Assembly: GCA_010672965.1 (NCBI GenBank)
Contig: JAAHFN010000009.1
Coordinates: 194,682-258,681 of the forward strand
Source of the DNA: Oscillatoria sp. SIO1A7
GTDB taxonomy: Bacteria; Cyanobacteriota; Cyanobacteriia; Cyanobacteriales; Laspinemataceae
Direction of reading: 5' to 3'
Length of the DNA: 64,000 bases
The notes under the pieces are model-generated. The model saw only the letters and a list, made by a program, of their open reading frames with translations. It was not told the DNA's origin and made no database searches. Of this stretch, positions 35,308-43,815 are shown piece by piece; positions within the stretch are counted from its first letter, which is position 1; the number at the start of each line of letters is the position of its first letter. The translations under genes were made by a program, and so were the position numbers.

Positions 35308-36582
35308 ATGATAAAAATTCTGCACCTATCGGACATTCATATAGGAAGCGGGTTTTCTCACGGGAAGATCGATCCGGAGACAGGGCATAATACTCGGCTG
35401 CTTGATTTTACTAATAGTTTGAAACAATGCATTGACCGAGCGATCTCCCTGCCAGTAGATATAGTTCTCTTTGGCGGCGATGCTTTTCCCGATGCCACGC
35501 CGCCGCCATTCGTCCAGGAAGCTTTTGCCAGCCAATTTCGCCGCTTGGCAGATGCCAATATTCCTACAGTTTTGCTCGTCGGCAACCACGACCAGCATTC
35601 CCAGGGAGAGGGAGGAAATAGTCTCTGCGTTTATCGCACCCTCGCCGTACCGGGCTTTATCGTCGGCGACTCGATTAAAACCCATCGCATCGAAACTGGC
35701 AGCGGCGCGATACAAATTATTACTCTTCCTTGGCTGACTCGCTCGACTCTGCTGACGCGACCGGAAACGGAAAAGCTATCTCTCTCAGAAGTGAATCATC
35801 TGCTAATTCAAAAATTGGCAACGGTTCTGAAAGGGGAAGTCCAGCAGCTAGACCCAGAAGTGCCGACGGTCTTGCTAGCTCACTTAATGGCCGACAATGC
35901 CCAGTTCGGTGCCGAGCGATTTCTGGCAGTGGGCAAAGGATTTACGATTCCCCTCTCGGTGCTGACCATGCCAGAGATTGATTATGTAGCTCTAGGTCAT
36001 GTCCACTGCCACCAAAATCTGAATAAGTCTAACGATCCGCCGGTTATTTATCCCGGCAGCATCGAGCGGGTTGACTTTAGCGAAGAAAAGGAAGATAAAG
36101 GTTTTGTATTGGTGGAGCTGGAGCGGGGGCAATGCAAGTGGGAGTTTTGTCCCGTGCCGGTACGGAAGTTTTGCACGATTAGAGTAGATGTCTCTAAGGA
36201 AGACGATCCGCAGGGGGCTTTGCTGAAAGGAATTCGGGCAAAAGAAATTAAGGATGCGGTGGTACGGGTGCTTTATCAACTGCGACCGGATCAAATCGAT
36301 ATAATTGACAATCAAGAGCTGCACGATTCTTTGAGCGAGGCTCACAGCTATGCGATTCAGCCAGAATTAGTCAGCCAATTGAGCGCGCCGAGACTGCCAG
36401 AGTTAGAAGCTGGCATGAGCATAGATCCGATCGCTGCTTTGGAGACTTATTTGGCAGCCCGCGAAGATTTAAAAGAAATTGAAGCGGATATGTTGGAAGC
36501 TGCAGAAAGTCTGCTCGCTGGCGATAAGTGGGAGTTGCGAGAGTCTCCGGCTACAGAATCTGCAGTAAAAAGTAAAAAGTAA
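35308..36582 (+). CDS. sbcD: SbcD/Mre11-like DNA exonuclease (metallophosphoesterase)
   Basis: 424 residues. All calcineurin-like phosphoesterase motifs are present: D9-x-H11 (LSDIHIG), GGDAF, GNHDQ, LLAHLMAD, GHVHCHQ. A capping domain and a C-terminal helical region follow (to EADMLEAAESLLAGDKWEL). It is the nuclease subunit of the SbcCD double-strand-end processing complex; no sbcC is adjacent. The last codons (AVKSKK and the stop) are read from the first copies of the AAAAAGT heptamer, so the natural C-terminus may have been replaced. The ATG has no strong ribosome-binding site. Confidence 0.88.
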   Translation: MIKILHLSDIHIGSGFSHGKIDPETGHNTRLLDFTNSLKQCIDRAISLPVDIVLFGGDAFPDATPPPFVQEAFASQFRRLADANIPTVLLVGNHDQHSQGEGGNSLCVYRTLAVPGFIVGDSIKTHRIETGSGAIQIITLPWLTRSTLLTRPETEKLSLSEVNHLLIQKLATVLKGEVQQLDPEVPTVLLAHLMADNAQFGAERFLAVGKGFTIPLSVLTMPEIDYVALGHVHCHQNLNKSNDPPVIYPGSIERVDFSEEKEDKGFVLVELERGQCKWEFCPVPVRKFCTIRVDVSKEDDPQGALLKGIRAKEIKDAVVRVLYQLRPDQIDIIDNQELHDSLSEAHSYAIQPELVSQLSAPRLPELEAGMSIDPIAALETYLAAREDLKEIEADMLEAAESLLAGDKWELRESPATESAVKSKK

Positions 36583-36752
36583 AAAGTAAAAAGTAAAAAG
36601 TAAAAAGCAAAAAGTAAAAAGTAAAAAGTAAAAAGTAAAAATGCAAAATGCAAAATGCACCCATTCAAAATGCTTTTGCTGCAATTCAAAAGTGAAAAGT
36701 AAAAAGTCAAAATGCAAAATGCAAAATGCAAAATGCAAAATGCAAAATGCTT
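36564..36752. repeat. AAAAAGT and AAAATGC heptamer arrays
   Basis: About ten AAAAAGT units overlapping the 3' end of the SbcD-like gene, followed by AAAATGC units in two runs (36643-36660 and 36713-36750). On the minus strand they produce Phe-rich frames that are not genes. Confidence 0.92.
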
Positions 36753-37272
36753 TTGCCTCAAGGCTCCAAAGGAATTTTGATATCAAATCCGCGTAGCTGT
36801 TTCATAAATACCGTAATGTAGGGGCTTTTCCCGAGCGCGATTCTCCTTACGGAGACGCTTCGCGAACGCCCCGATTGGTTTGGGGCGGGCACGGGGAACC
36901 CCTACTATGACTGTTTAACAGGATTTGATATGACTTTTGACTTTTGAATTCACGGGGGGCCATGTGCCCTCCGTCGGCATATGAGGGCATCCAAAAGCGA
37001 GTCATTGTAGAATCTACAAAAAGCAAGGAGGAGCGGAGGAAGAAGACTTCCCCGCTCTGCTCCTCTGCCTACAAAAAGCAAGGAGGTGCCGCTCGCCCAG
37101 ATCCCTCCCTGGTGCAAATAGCCGCGTTGGCGCGATCGCTCCGCAACCATTCCTTGCGGAGCTAGCTCGACTGCGTGCGATCGCCGCTCAGAGCGATCGC
37201 GAACATCCGTCGCCGGGCTCCCCAACTTTCAGGCTAATTAAGACCAGTGGTGAAAACTAGGGCGAATTTTCT
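36753..37272. other. Gene-free stretch with repeat fragments
   Basis: Holds a fragment with ATTCTCCTTACGGAGACGCT (36840-36859) and GGGGCGGGCACGGGGAACCC (36882-36901), the latter shared with an inverted repeat at 43.5 kb. No supported gene. Confidence 0.55.
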
Positions 37273-37516
37273 CCCAAAAGAAACCCACCCGCTGCCGCTC
37301 ATTGAACCAGTCTGCGGTGTTTTTGGGCGGGTTTCCCACCTGATGCTGCTTATGGAGTAAGCCACTTGAGCGCTAGTCCCCACTAGCCAAAGGCTTACCC
37401 CGCCGCAGGCTGGGTTTTTGAGGGAGAAATTTTTTTGAGTGAGAACACCTCCTCTGCTTGGGTTTCCGTTTTCGGTGTGAAAGGGTCGCGGTTAGCCGTG
37501 GCCCCCTTTTTTTGCC
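37273..37516 (+). ncRNA. Candidate structured RNA ending in an intrinsic terminator
   Basis: Closing stem TTCTCCC (37273) with GGGAGAA (about 37433), continued by AACCCA/TGGGTT. One arm has CCGC/GCGG; another is GTAAGCC...GGCTTAC enclosing GCTAGT-CCCC-ACTAGC. About 60 nt downstream a 9-bp stem GGGTCGCGG-TTAG-CCGTGGCCC runs into CC and seven T. No reading frame competes. It is about 240 nt, comparable with 6S-type or other housekeeping RNAs, but I cannot assign a family. Confidence 0.5.
37487..37516 (+). terminator. Intrinsic terminator of the candidate RNA
   Basis: GGGTCGCGG, loop TTAG, CCGTGGCCC (two G-T pairs), then CC and TTTTTTT. There is no gene directly upstream on the plus strand, which is what points to an RNA gene. 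Confidence 0.7.
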
Positions 37517-37842
37517 CCTTTTTGAGGGCATGAACCTATATTAGCAAAGTTTTGGTAGAATTTCAACGTTCGAGGCATTTTCTGAAATTTCTGAAATTTT
37601 TGCACTTTCTCCACTTATATATATTTAGCCAAAGTAATGGCCAAGGTCGAGCTAGAGAGCATTAGGGGCGATCGCAGCAAATTTAGTACCAGTCCAAGAG
37701 CGCTCTTTGACCGCCACCGTGAGGGCGATCGCTCCTTTCGGTGGCGTTGGCGTAGTCCTTGTTGAAAAAACCGGGTTTATGGCCCCCATAAATCCGCTTT
37801 TAAAGAGAAAATTTATGTATAAACAGATAACTCTGATTAACC

Positions 37843-37932
37843 AGGACTTACGCAAATTGTACAGATGCGCTCTAAGTTTTGGGGTCAACGGCCGTTGACC
37901 CCTACCAGATATAGATTCCTTGCGTAAGTCCT
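37843..37932. mobile_element. MITE, AGGACTTACGCA family, inserted at the 5' end of an antitoxin gene
   Basis: 90 bp, ends 37843-37854 and 37921-37932, with an internal palindrome GGGGTCAACGGCCGTTGACC. No clear target duplication. The right end supplies the first codons of the downstream frame. Confidence 0.85.
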
Positions 37933-38165
37933 GTAATGCTAGTAGCAATCTCGCAGAATTATGCGATCGCGCGGTGGATAATCGCGAGCCGGTCATTATT
38001 ACCCGGGAGGGAGAAGAAAACGTGGCCCTAATTGCTGCTGACGAACTGGAAAGCTTGATGGAAACAGCTTATTTACTCCGTTCCCCCAAAAACGCAGCTC
38101 GTCTCCTGAGCGCGCTGCAAAGTGCTAAGGCTCAAGGCTTTGAACCCGGTATTATAGAAAGTTGA
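37920..38165 (+). pseudogene. YefM/Phd-type antitoxin, N-terminus replaced by MITE sequence
   Basis: The region SSNLAELCDRAVDNREPVIITREGEENVALIAADELESLMETAYLLRSPKNAARLL is a clear YefM antitoxin. The normal start (a short strand and the SEAR segment) is missing. Instead the frame enters from the TGCGTAAGTCCT end of the MITE, where a TTG could serve as start (MRKSCNASS). No YoeB-type toxin follows; the next gene is the AAA ATPase. It is either a relic or a weakly expressed, N-terminally altered protein without DNA-binding ability. Confidence 0.72.
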
Positions 38166-38204
38166 ATTGAAATAGGTTCGTTAAAAAGTTAAGTCAGGAT
38201 AACT

Positions 38205-39566
38205 ATGAGAATTAATAAGATTTCGGTCACCAATCTGTTTGGCATATTTAACCATGAGATTCCCCTGAAGATGGGCGATCGCATCACCATGATTCACGCC
38301 CCTAACGGTTTTGGCAAAACAATCCTGCTCCGCATGATTAATGGCTTGTTCAACTACGAATATTTAGAACTGCACGAAATTCCTTTTACAGAACTACGTC
38401 TAGATTTTGACAATGGCAGTTATCTTCAAGTGAAAAAAAATAGAAATGACAGCACAAGTGAGGAAGAAAATAACAAAGACCTGTCTTTATATTTTTGCGT
38501 TACTGAATCTAAAAAACAATATGAATCGTTAAATTACAAGAAATCAAAACAGCTTGATGACCTCAATAACTTTATAAAAAAATCTCGCCCAAAAATAACA
38601 AGAAAAGGTTTTAATACATGGCTAGACTTAAAAAATAATCAAGAAATAGAAGCAGAAAGTTTTATCAACCAATTTGCCCAATTTTTCCAAAATCAGTTCG
38701 ATCAATTGCCTAAAATATCAGAGTGGTTTTCAGAGTTAACTGAAAACACCAATATTGGTTTTATAGAAGCCCAGCGATTGTTGAGGCATTCTGTGCAAGA
38801 ACCTCCCTTTCCTGCTCCAAGACCGCTTTTGCAGAGGAAGGGAACTAGGAGAAATTCTTCTATGATTGCGTCAGTGGAGACCTATGCTGAGGAACTGGCG
38901 GAAATAATTCAGGATAAGCTCGCTGAATACGCTGCCTTATCTCAATCCCTGGATAGAACTTTTCCGGCGAGACTCGTACAGAAAACAAAATCAGAGCTGA
39001 CCGAGGAAACCTTGCGCAATAAGCTCAGTGAAATTGAAAATCAGCGTTTTGAACTAATAGAAGCAGGTCTGCTGGGCAAAGATGATAACACAGATTTCCA
39101 AGTGGGGGGGGAAATAGACGAGCCGACCAAAAGAATTTTGTCAGTCTATATTGAGGACGTGGAAAAAAAGCTTAGCGTATTTGAAGATATAGCGAAAAAA
39201 ATACAGCTATTACAAAGAATTATTAAAGACCGATTTCAGTACAAAAAAATGGCGGTCAGCAGGGATAAGGGCTTTACCTTTACTACCCACGATGGCAATC
39301 CTCTAGCGCCCGCCGACCTATCTTCGGGGGAGCAGCACGAACTGGTTATGCTGTACGAGCTGTTATTTAAAGTCGAACCCAATTCCTTGATCCTGATTGA
39401 CGAGCCAGAACTATCCCTGCATGTCGCGTGGCAAGACAAGTTTCTCAAAGATTTGCAGGAAATTACCAAGCTAGGAAATTTTGATGTATTGCTAGCAACC
39501 CATTCCCCAGACATTATTAGCGATCGCTGGGATTTGACCGTAGAACTAAAAGGACCTATTGCATGA
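38205..39566 (+). CDS. ariA: AAA_15/OLD-type ATPase, AriA-like subunit of a PARIS-like system
   Basis: 453 residues. Walker A H31-APNGFGKT39, ABC-type signature LSSGEQ (about 372-377), Walker B LILIDEPELSLH (about 396-407), and switch His in LLATHSPDII. A lysine-rich central arm, coded by AT-rich DNA, runs from about 75 to 150. This is the layout of SMC/RecF-like ATPases used in defence systems. Its stop overlaps the start of a DUF4435 gene (ATGA), as in PARIS, where AriA cages the AriB effector and senses phage anti-restriction proteins. The symbol is given by analogy. The system is complete in length with no frameshift. Confidence 0.72.
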   Translation: MRINKISVTNLFGIFNHEIPLKMGDRITMIHAPNGFGKTILLRMINGLFNYEYLELHEIPFTELRLDFDNGSYLQVKKNRNDSTSEEENNKDLSLYFCVTESKKQYESLNYKKSKQLDDLNNFIKKSRPKITRKGFNTWLDLKNNQEIEAESFINQFAQFFQNQFDQLPKISEWFSELTENTNIGFIEAQRLLRHSVQEPPFPAPRPLLQRKGTRRNSSMIASVETYAEELAEIIQDKLAEYAALSQSLDRTFPARLVQKTKSELTEETLRNKLSEIENQRFELIEAGLLGKDDNTDFQVGGEIDEPTKRILSVYIEDVEKKLSVFEDIAKKIQLLQRIIKDRFQYKKMAVSRDKGFTFTTHDGNPLAPADLSSGEQHELVMLYELLFKVEPNSLILIDEPELSLHVAWQDKFLKDLQEITKLGNFDVLLATHSPDIISDRWDLTVELKGPIA

Positions 39567-40429
39567 AAGACTACATTCCTGCCGATCGCATTGCCAATAG
39601 AATTCGCATGCTACGCACCGACGACGCCGCCAAGTCTTTTTTAATTGTTGAGGGAGATACAGATAAGCGGGTTTGGGACAATTTGGTGGCCGAGACAAAA
39701 TGCTGTGTGGAAGTTGCGTTCAATAAGAATAATGCCATTGCCGTCTTAAAAAATCTGGAAAAATATAGCTTTGCTGGAGTGCTGGCTATTGTCGATGCTG
39801 ATTTTTGGAGATTGCAGGGAACTGAGCCTCACAGTCCCAATCTGCTCTTAACCGACTCTCACGATTTAGAGACTATGCTGCTCCAGTCTCCTGCTCTAGA
39901 AAAGCTGCTCGGGGAGCATGGCTCTAAAGATAAGATCGAGAAATTGACAAAGAGCTGCGGCAAGACTATTCGCAATTTGCTTCTTGATGCTGCATTACCC
40001 ATCGGTTACTTGCGATGGCATTCCCAACAACCAAAAGGGCTAAATCTTAAGTTTCAAGGCTTGAAATTTAAAAGGTTTATAGACGAGAAAACCTTAGCTT
40101 TAGATAACTTAAAGTTAATTAACGAAGTCAAAGAGAAATATGATGAGGAAAAATTAGATAATGCCGTTCTTATAAAACACATTGATGGTTTAAAAAGCGA
40201 TAGTCACGATCCCTGGTCTGTTTGTTGCGGTCACGACCTAATGAGCATTCTCTCCGTAGGGCTTTGTAAGGCTTTGGGTTCAAGGAAGGCTAACGAAGTT
40301 GCCAGAGAGTTGCTGGAAAGAAACTTGCGGCTGGCTTATGAGGCTTCTTTTTTTCGCGATACGCAGCTTTACCAGGAAATCCAGAATTGGGAAAAAGCTA
40401 ATGAGCCTTTTCAGGTTATGGATGGGTAG
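39563..40429 (+). CDS. ariB: DUF4435 TOPRIM-like effector, AriB-like subunit of a PARIS-like system
   Basis: 288 residues. TOPRIM-type motifs: E30 in FLIVEGDTDKRVW, D78-x-D80 in AIVDADF, then DSHDLETMLL typical of DUF4435. The C-terminal half is helical with HIDGLKSDSHDPWSVCCGHDLMSIL. It is translationally coupled to the ATPase gene (4-bp overlap). In studied PARIS systems AriB is a nuclease released on activation that attacks host tRNA; that activity is assumed by homology of architecture. A 199-bp tandem repeat array starts 13 bp after the stop. Confidence 0.75.
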   Translation: MKDYIPADRIANRIRMLRTDDAAKSFLIVEGDTDKRVWDNLVAETKCCVEVAFNKNNAIAVLKNLEKYSFAGVLAIVDADFWRLQGTEPHSPNLLLTDSHDLETMLLQSPALEKLLGEHGSKDKIEKLTKSCGKTIRNLLLDAALPIGYLRWHSQQPKGLNLKFQGLKFKRFIDEKTLALDNLKLINEVKEKYDEEKLDNAVLIKHIDGLKSDSHDPWSVCCGHDLMSILSVGLCKALGSRKANEVARELLERNLRLAYEASFFRDTQLYQEIQNWEKANEPFQVMDG

Positions 40430-40441
40430 TTGCAATAGGCA

Positions 40442-41303
40442 GGTCACGAGTTTAGAGATGTAGGGGCGACAGCATCCCCGAGATAATTTCCGCTATAAAA
40501 ACAAATTCCCGCATTGGGATGCTTCGCCCCAGACGGTCTTCGCTTAAAAAATGGGCGAAGCATCCCAAGATAATAGCGATCGCCAAGTAGCGAAGATTGT
40601 CCCGGGGATGCGCTTCGCCTCTACAAGGCTAAATGGGCGAAGGCACGAGTTTAGAGACGTAGGGGCGACAGCATCCCCGAGATAATTTCCGCTATAAAAA
40701 CAAATTCCCGCATTGGGATGCTTCGCCCCAGACGGTCTTCGCTTAAAAAATGGGCGAAGCATCCCAAGATAATAGCGATCGCCAAGTAGCGAAGATTGTC
40801 CCGGGGATGCGCTTCGCCTCTACAAGGCTAAATGGGCGAAGGCACGAGTTTAGAGACGTAGGGGCGACAGCATCCCCGAGATAATTTCCGCTATAAAAAC
40901 AAATTCCCGCATTGGGATGCTTCGCCCCAGACGGTTTTCGCTTAAAAAATGGGCGAAGCATCCCAAGATAATAGCGATCGCCAAGTAGCGAAGATTGTCT
41001 CCGGGATGCTGTCGCCCCTACAAAGCTAAATGGGCGAAGCATCCCAATATAATAGCGATCGCCAAGTAGCGAAGATTGTCCCGGGGATGCGCTTCGCCTC
41101 TACAAGGCTAAATGGGCGAAGGCACGAGTTTAGAGACGTAGGGGCGACAGCATCCCCGAGATAATTTCCGCTATAAAAACAAATTCCCGCATTGGGATGC
41201 TTCGCCCCAGACGGTTTTCGCTTAAAAAACGGGCGAAGCATCCCAAGATAATAGCGATCGCCAAGTAGCAAAGATTGTCCCGGGAATGCTGTCGCCCCTA
41301 CGT
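40442..41303. repeat. 199-bp tandem repeat array, about four units
   Basis: Unit starts (CACGAGTTTAGAG) at 40445, 40644, 40843 and 41123. The first two steps are exactly 199 bp; the third is 280 bp because an 81-bp part is repeated. Units differ by only a few bases. Each is a nested inverted repeat: GTAGGGGCGACAGCATCCC at the outer edge faces its complement, and GGGATGCTTCGCCC faces GGGCGAAGCATCCC. The array reaches into the 3' end of trmB. Frames on the minus strand repeat with the array and are not genes. Confidence 0.93.
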
Positions 41304-41969
41304 TTCCTCCTTGTCCCCCGGTCCCCCGGTCTCCTTGTCTCTTATATACAAAGCGCGATAAACGGGTTTGCCTTGCTCTAGGGTCGCGACTTCCCGATCG
41401 GTTGCTGCGGGAAAGGGGTTTTCTGGCAGCCAATCGCTATTGTGAGTTTTGCTAAAAGCTGGGTTTTCGGAAAAGCGATCGCACATTTCTCGGGCAATCT
41501 TTTCTACGTCGGATTGCAGAAATACTTCGCCGCCCTCCGCCAGATGTGCTGCCAAGTCCGCGACTAATTCCGGTTTGACTACCCGGCGCTTGCGGTGTCG
41601 GTTTTTAAACCAGGGGTCGGGAAATTGGATAGAAACTCGCTGCAGTCGGTTTGGGGGCAAAGATTCCAGCAGGGATTGCAGGGAAGCATTGACATTGCAG
41701 AATAAATAATGAAGATTGGCCAATTGGGATTTATCGCGCTCGGCGATCGCAGTTTCTACTAAAGGCTTGCGAATCTCCAAGCCCAGAAAATTCCAATCCG
41801 GTTGCTCTTCGGCCATTTGCAGCAAAAAGACTCCCCAGCCGCAGCCAATATCTAAATGCAGCGGTTGCGTCAAGTCAGCATAAATTTCGCGCCAATCCGG
41901 CGGCGGCACCGGCACCTGATAGCGCCGATTCAGGGGATTAACATGTTGGCGAACTCGTACCCGAGCCAA
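41298..41969 (-). CDS. trmB: tRNA (guanosine(46)-N7)-methyltransferase
   Basis: 223 residues, SAM-dependent. LDIGCGWGVFLLQMAE is the SAM-binding motif I, FLGLEIRKPLVETA motif II, and SIQFPDPWFKNRHRKRRVV the TrmB signature. It makes m7G46 in tRNA variable loops. The TTG start at 41969 is supported by GGAGGT 8 bases upstream. The last dozen residues (DKETGGPGDKEET) are read from CCCCGGT/CCTTGT-type repeats, so the C-terminus has been altered by repeat DNA. Confidence 0.93.
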   Translation of the reverse strand: MARVRVRQHVNPLNRRYQVPVPPPDWREIYADLTQPLHLDIGCGWGVFLLQMAEEQPDWNFLGLEIRKPLVETAIAERDKSQLANLHYLFCNVNASLQSLLESLPPNRLQRVSIQFPDPWFKNRHRKRRVVKPELVADLAAHLAEGGEVFLQSDVEKIAREMCDRFSENPAFSKTHNSDWLPENPFPAATDREVATLEQGKPVYRALYIRDKETGGPGDKEET

Positions 41970-41984
41970 AGTTTTTTACCTCCA

Positions 41985-42103
41985 AATAGGGTGTGGGGTG
42001 TAGGGTGTGGGGTGTAGGGGTTTTAATTAGGGTGTAGGGAAAAAAAGAAAATGTAATACCTCCTTCTTCCCCCACACCCCACACCCCACACCCCACACCC
42101 TAC
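41985..42103. repeat. GTAGGGT heptamer runs, inverted
   Basis: GTGGGGTGTAGGG units at the left, CACACCCCACACC units at the right, between trmB and cas6. Confidence 0.88.
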
Positions 42104-43221
42104 TTAGCCGCCTTCCTCGCCAGTTTTGCATAAGTTTTGACGGTTTCGTAGGGGAGGTCTAAGTCGGCGGCGATGTCTTGCAAGGATTCGCCAAACTCTC
42201 GCCGAGCTAAAATAGTGGCGCGGGTTTCGGCGACTTGGAGGGCGCGATCGCCACCAGGTCGCTTGCGATCGGCCATCAGCATTTCGGTCAATTCTTCGAT
42301 GCGATCGGCCAGTTGATTTTCGACGGAAATCGTCGGGCTCGACTCTGGTTTGGATAGCCAGCCGAGGCGCGTCTGACCTAAGCCAAAAGTGGTTTTGTGA
42401 CCCGTGCCGCAATAGGGAGCGAGCTGCCCCAAGGCATAAAATAGCTTTTCAAATTGCATTTGTTGGCGGGCTTCTCTTGTTAGGGAAAACTCAATCGAGC
42501 CGGTAAATCCGGTTACTAAACCTTTTTTTCCCGCTGGCACTTTGACCGATTCCAATTTATGACGAGCGATTAGGACGCTATCGTCAACCCATTGCAGAAA
42601 TTCATCCTGGGAAGCGGGCAGATTGGAGAAGTTATTCCAGCGGCGCAGATAGCTGTGAAAAACGTTAGTAGGCCAGGGTAGCGGCAGGTGATGGCCTTTG
42701 CGACGAAAGCTAGTCGGGGTAAGAAAGCTCAGGGGTAGGGATTTGCGCCGATCGCCATTGAGTTGGGCATCGAGCAATTGGGCGTAGGTGGTGGCAGGGT
42801 GGACTATCCGCACGGAAAGAATTTCTAATGGTGCTTGGCGCAGGGCGATCGCCTCGGGCAAGTCCCGCAGCCAGTCTTGCATCCACTGCACTACTTTTGG
42901 CGAAAGGGCGGTGACGTACCAATAATAAGTTTCTCTCGGCAAGAGCCTCAGTTGCTTGCCAGAAGTTGCGAGCTGACCCTCTAACCCAGAGATGGTAAAG
43001 GGTTTTTCCGATTCGCCGTCGTGCAGATAGGCAGAGAGTTTTGGATCGTAGGAGCGCGCTTGGTCGAGAAACCAGGCGTGGAGGGCGATCGGGTATTGGG
43101 GATAAAGGTAGCCTCCCCTGGCGGATTGCACCTCAAATACCAGCCCCACTAACTCCGTGTCAGCGGGCCAAGCTAGCGGGTCGAATGGCTCTGGGTTCCT
43201 TGCTGGCAATGAAATGGTCAC
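42100..43221 (-). CDS. cas6: CRISPR-associated endoribonuclease Cas6
   Basis: 373 residues. RAMP-fold protein with the C-terminal glycine-rich loop CGTGHKTTFGLGQT (271-284), the best Cas6 hallmark, and a candidate catalytic His in YPIALHAWFL (H48). The C-terminus carries an added helix-turn-helix (SLQDIAADLDLPYETVKTYAKLARKAAK). This longer form accompanies cyanobacterial type III loci. It cuts the CRISPR precursor RNA in the repeat. GTG start. It diverges from the truncated cas10 gene; no CRISPR array or other cas genes are seen, so its substrate must come from elsewhere in the genome, if it is still used. Confidence 0.88.
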   Translation of the reverse strand: MTISLPARNPEPFDPLAWPADTELVGLVFEVQSARGGYLYPQYPIALHAWFLDQARSYDPKLSAYLHDGESEKPFTISGLEGQLATSGKQLRLLPRETYYWYVTALSPKVVQWMQDWLRDLPEAIALRQAPLEILSVRIVHPATTYAQLLDAQLNGDRRKSLPLSFLTPTSFRRKGHHLPLPWPTNVFHSYLRRWNNFSNLPASQDEFLQWVDDSVLIARHKLESVKVPAGKKGLVTGFTGSIEFSLTREARQQMQFEKLFYALGQLAPYCGTGHKTTFGLGQTRLGWLSKPESSPTISVENQLADRIEELTEMLMADRKRPGGDRALQVAETRATILARREFGESLQDIAADLDLPYETVKTYAKLARKAAK

Positions 43222-43649
43222 TTGGGGCTGCCCTAACTCTCATATATATAGGGTAAGGCTAGGGTGTGGGGTGTGGGGTGTGGGGTGTGGGGAAACTTCA
43301 TACTATTTCCCGCGAAGCGCTAGTATTCTGTCAAGACAGAATTGGGCATTGGGCATTGGGCATTGGGCATTGGGTATTGGGCATCAGAAAAAAATGCTCA
43401 ACTATTCAAAACTGCCTTGACAGACTACTGAGGTAAGACTAATGATGGCGATCGCGACTATAGCAGGACCAATTGGCTTTATAAACGGTAGGGGTTCCCC
43501 GTGCCCGCCCCGGTTAGACAGCTTCGCTGACCTGGCGGTGCGTGCGAATCGGGGCGGGCACGGGGAACCCCTACAAGACCGATAAGTTAGATCGTAGCAT
43601 AAGCGCGGATTGCTATGTACGCTAGCAGAATTAATGGAGATGTAATTTA
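43222..43649. repeat. cas6-cas10 intergenic repeats
   Basis: GTGTGGG run (43261-43291), then GGGAAACTTCATACTATTTCCC (43291-43312), which is the uninterrupted form of the site occupied by nested MITEs at 17.6 kb, then GGGCATT units (43341-43382). A 24-bp perfect inverted repeat starts GTAGGGGTTCCCCGTGCCCG (43488-43511 with 43551-43574). Confidence 0.85.
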
Positions 43650-43815
43650 ATGAAAGATCCGATAATAGAAGAAATCCGGCAGATACGTCTGAAGATAGAA
43701 GCGGAATGCCAAAATGATTCGCGACTTCTCTATGAGTATTTTTGCAAAGTGCAGGAGCAATATGGAGATCGCCTAATCCAACGTTCTCCCAAACAGCCAG
43801 CAGACAGGAACTTTT
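43650..43815 (+). pseudogene. 5' fragment of a small antitoxin-like gene fused to cas10
   Basis: MKDPIIEEIRQIRLKIEAECQ continues through YEYFCKVQEQYGDRLIQRSPK to about residue 55, a pattern I know from small antitoxin-like proteins of cyanobacteria. Then the frame turns into an out-of-phase reading of cas10. The junction near 43805-43820 marks a deletion that removed the end of this gene and the beginning of cas10. Confidence 0.6.

Noticed and set aside
36447-36786. Minus-strand Phe/Leu-rich frames resembling a membrane protein
   Set aside because: Encoded by AAAAAGT and AAAATGC heptamers; low complexity and no conserved features.
40544-41290. Minus-strand frames of 72-135 codons that look like a repeated protein
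   Set aside because: They follow the 199-bp array unit for unit; the period is not a multiple of three and the frames have no ribosome-binding sites or family.
40442-41303. CRISPR array near cas6
   Set aside because: Units are 199 bp and nearly identical throughout, with no unique spacers.
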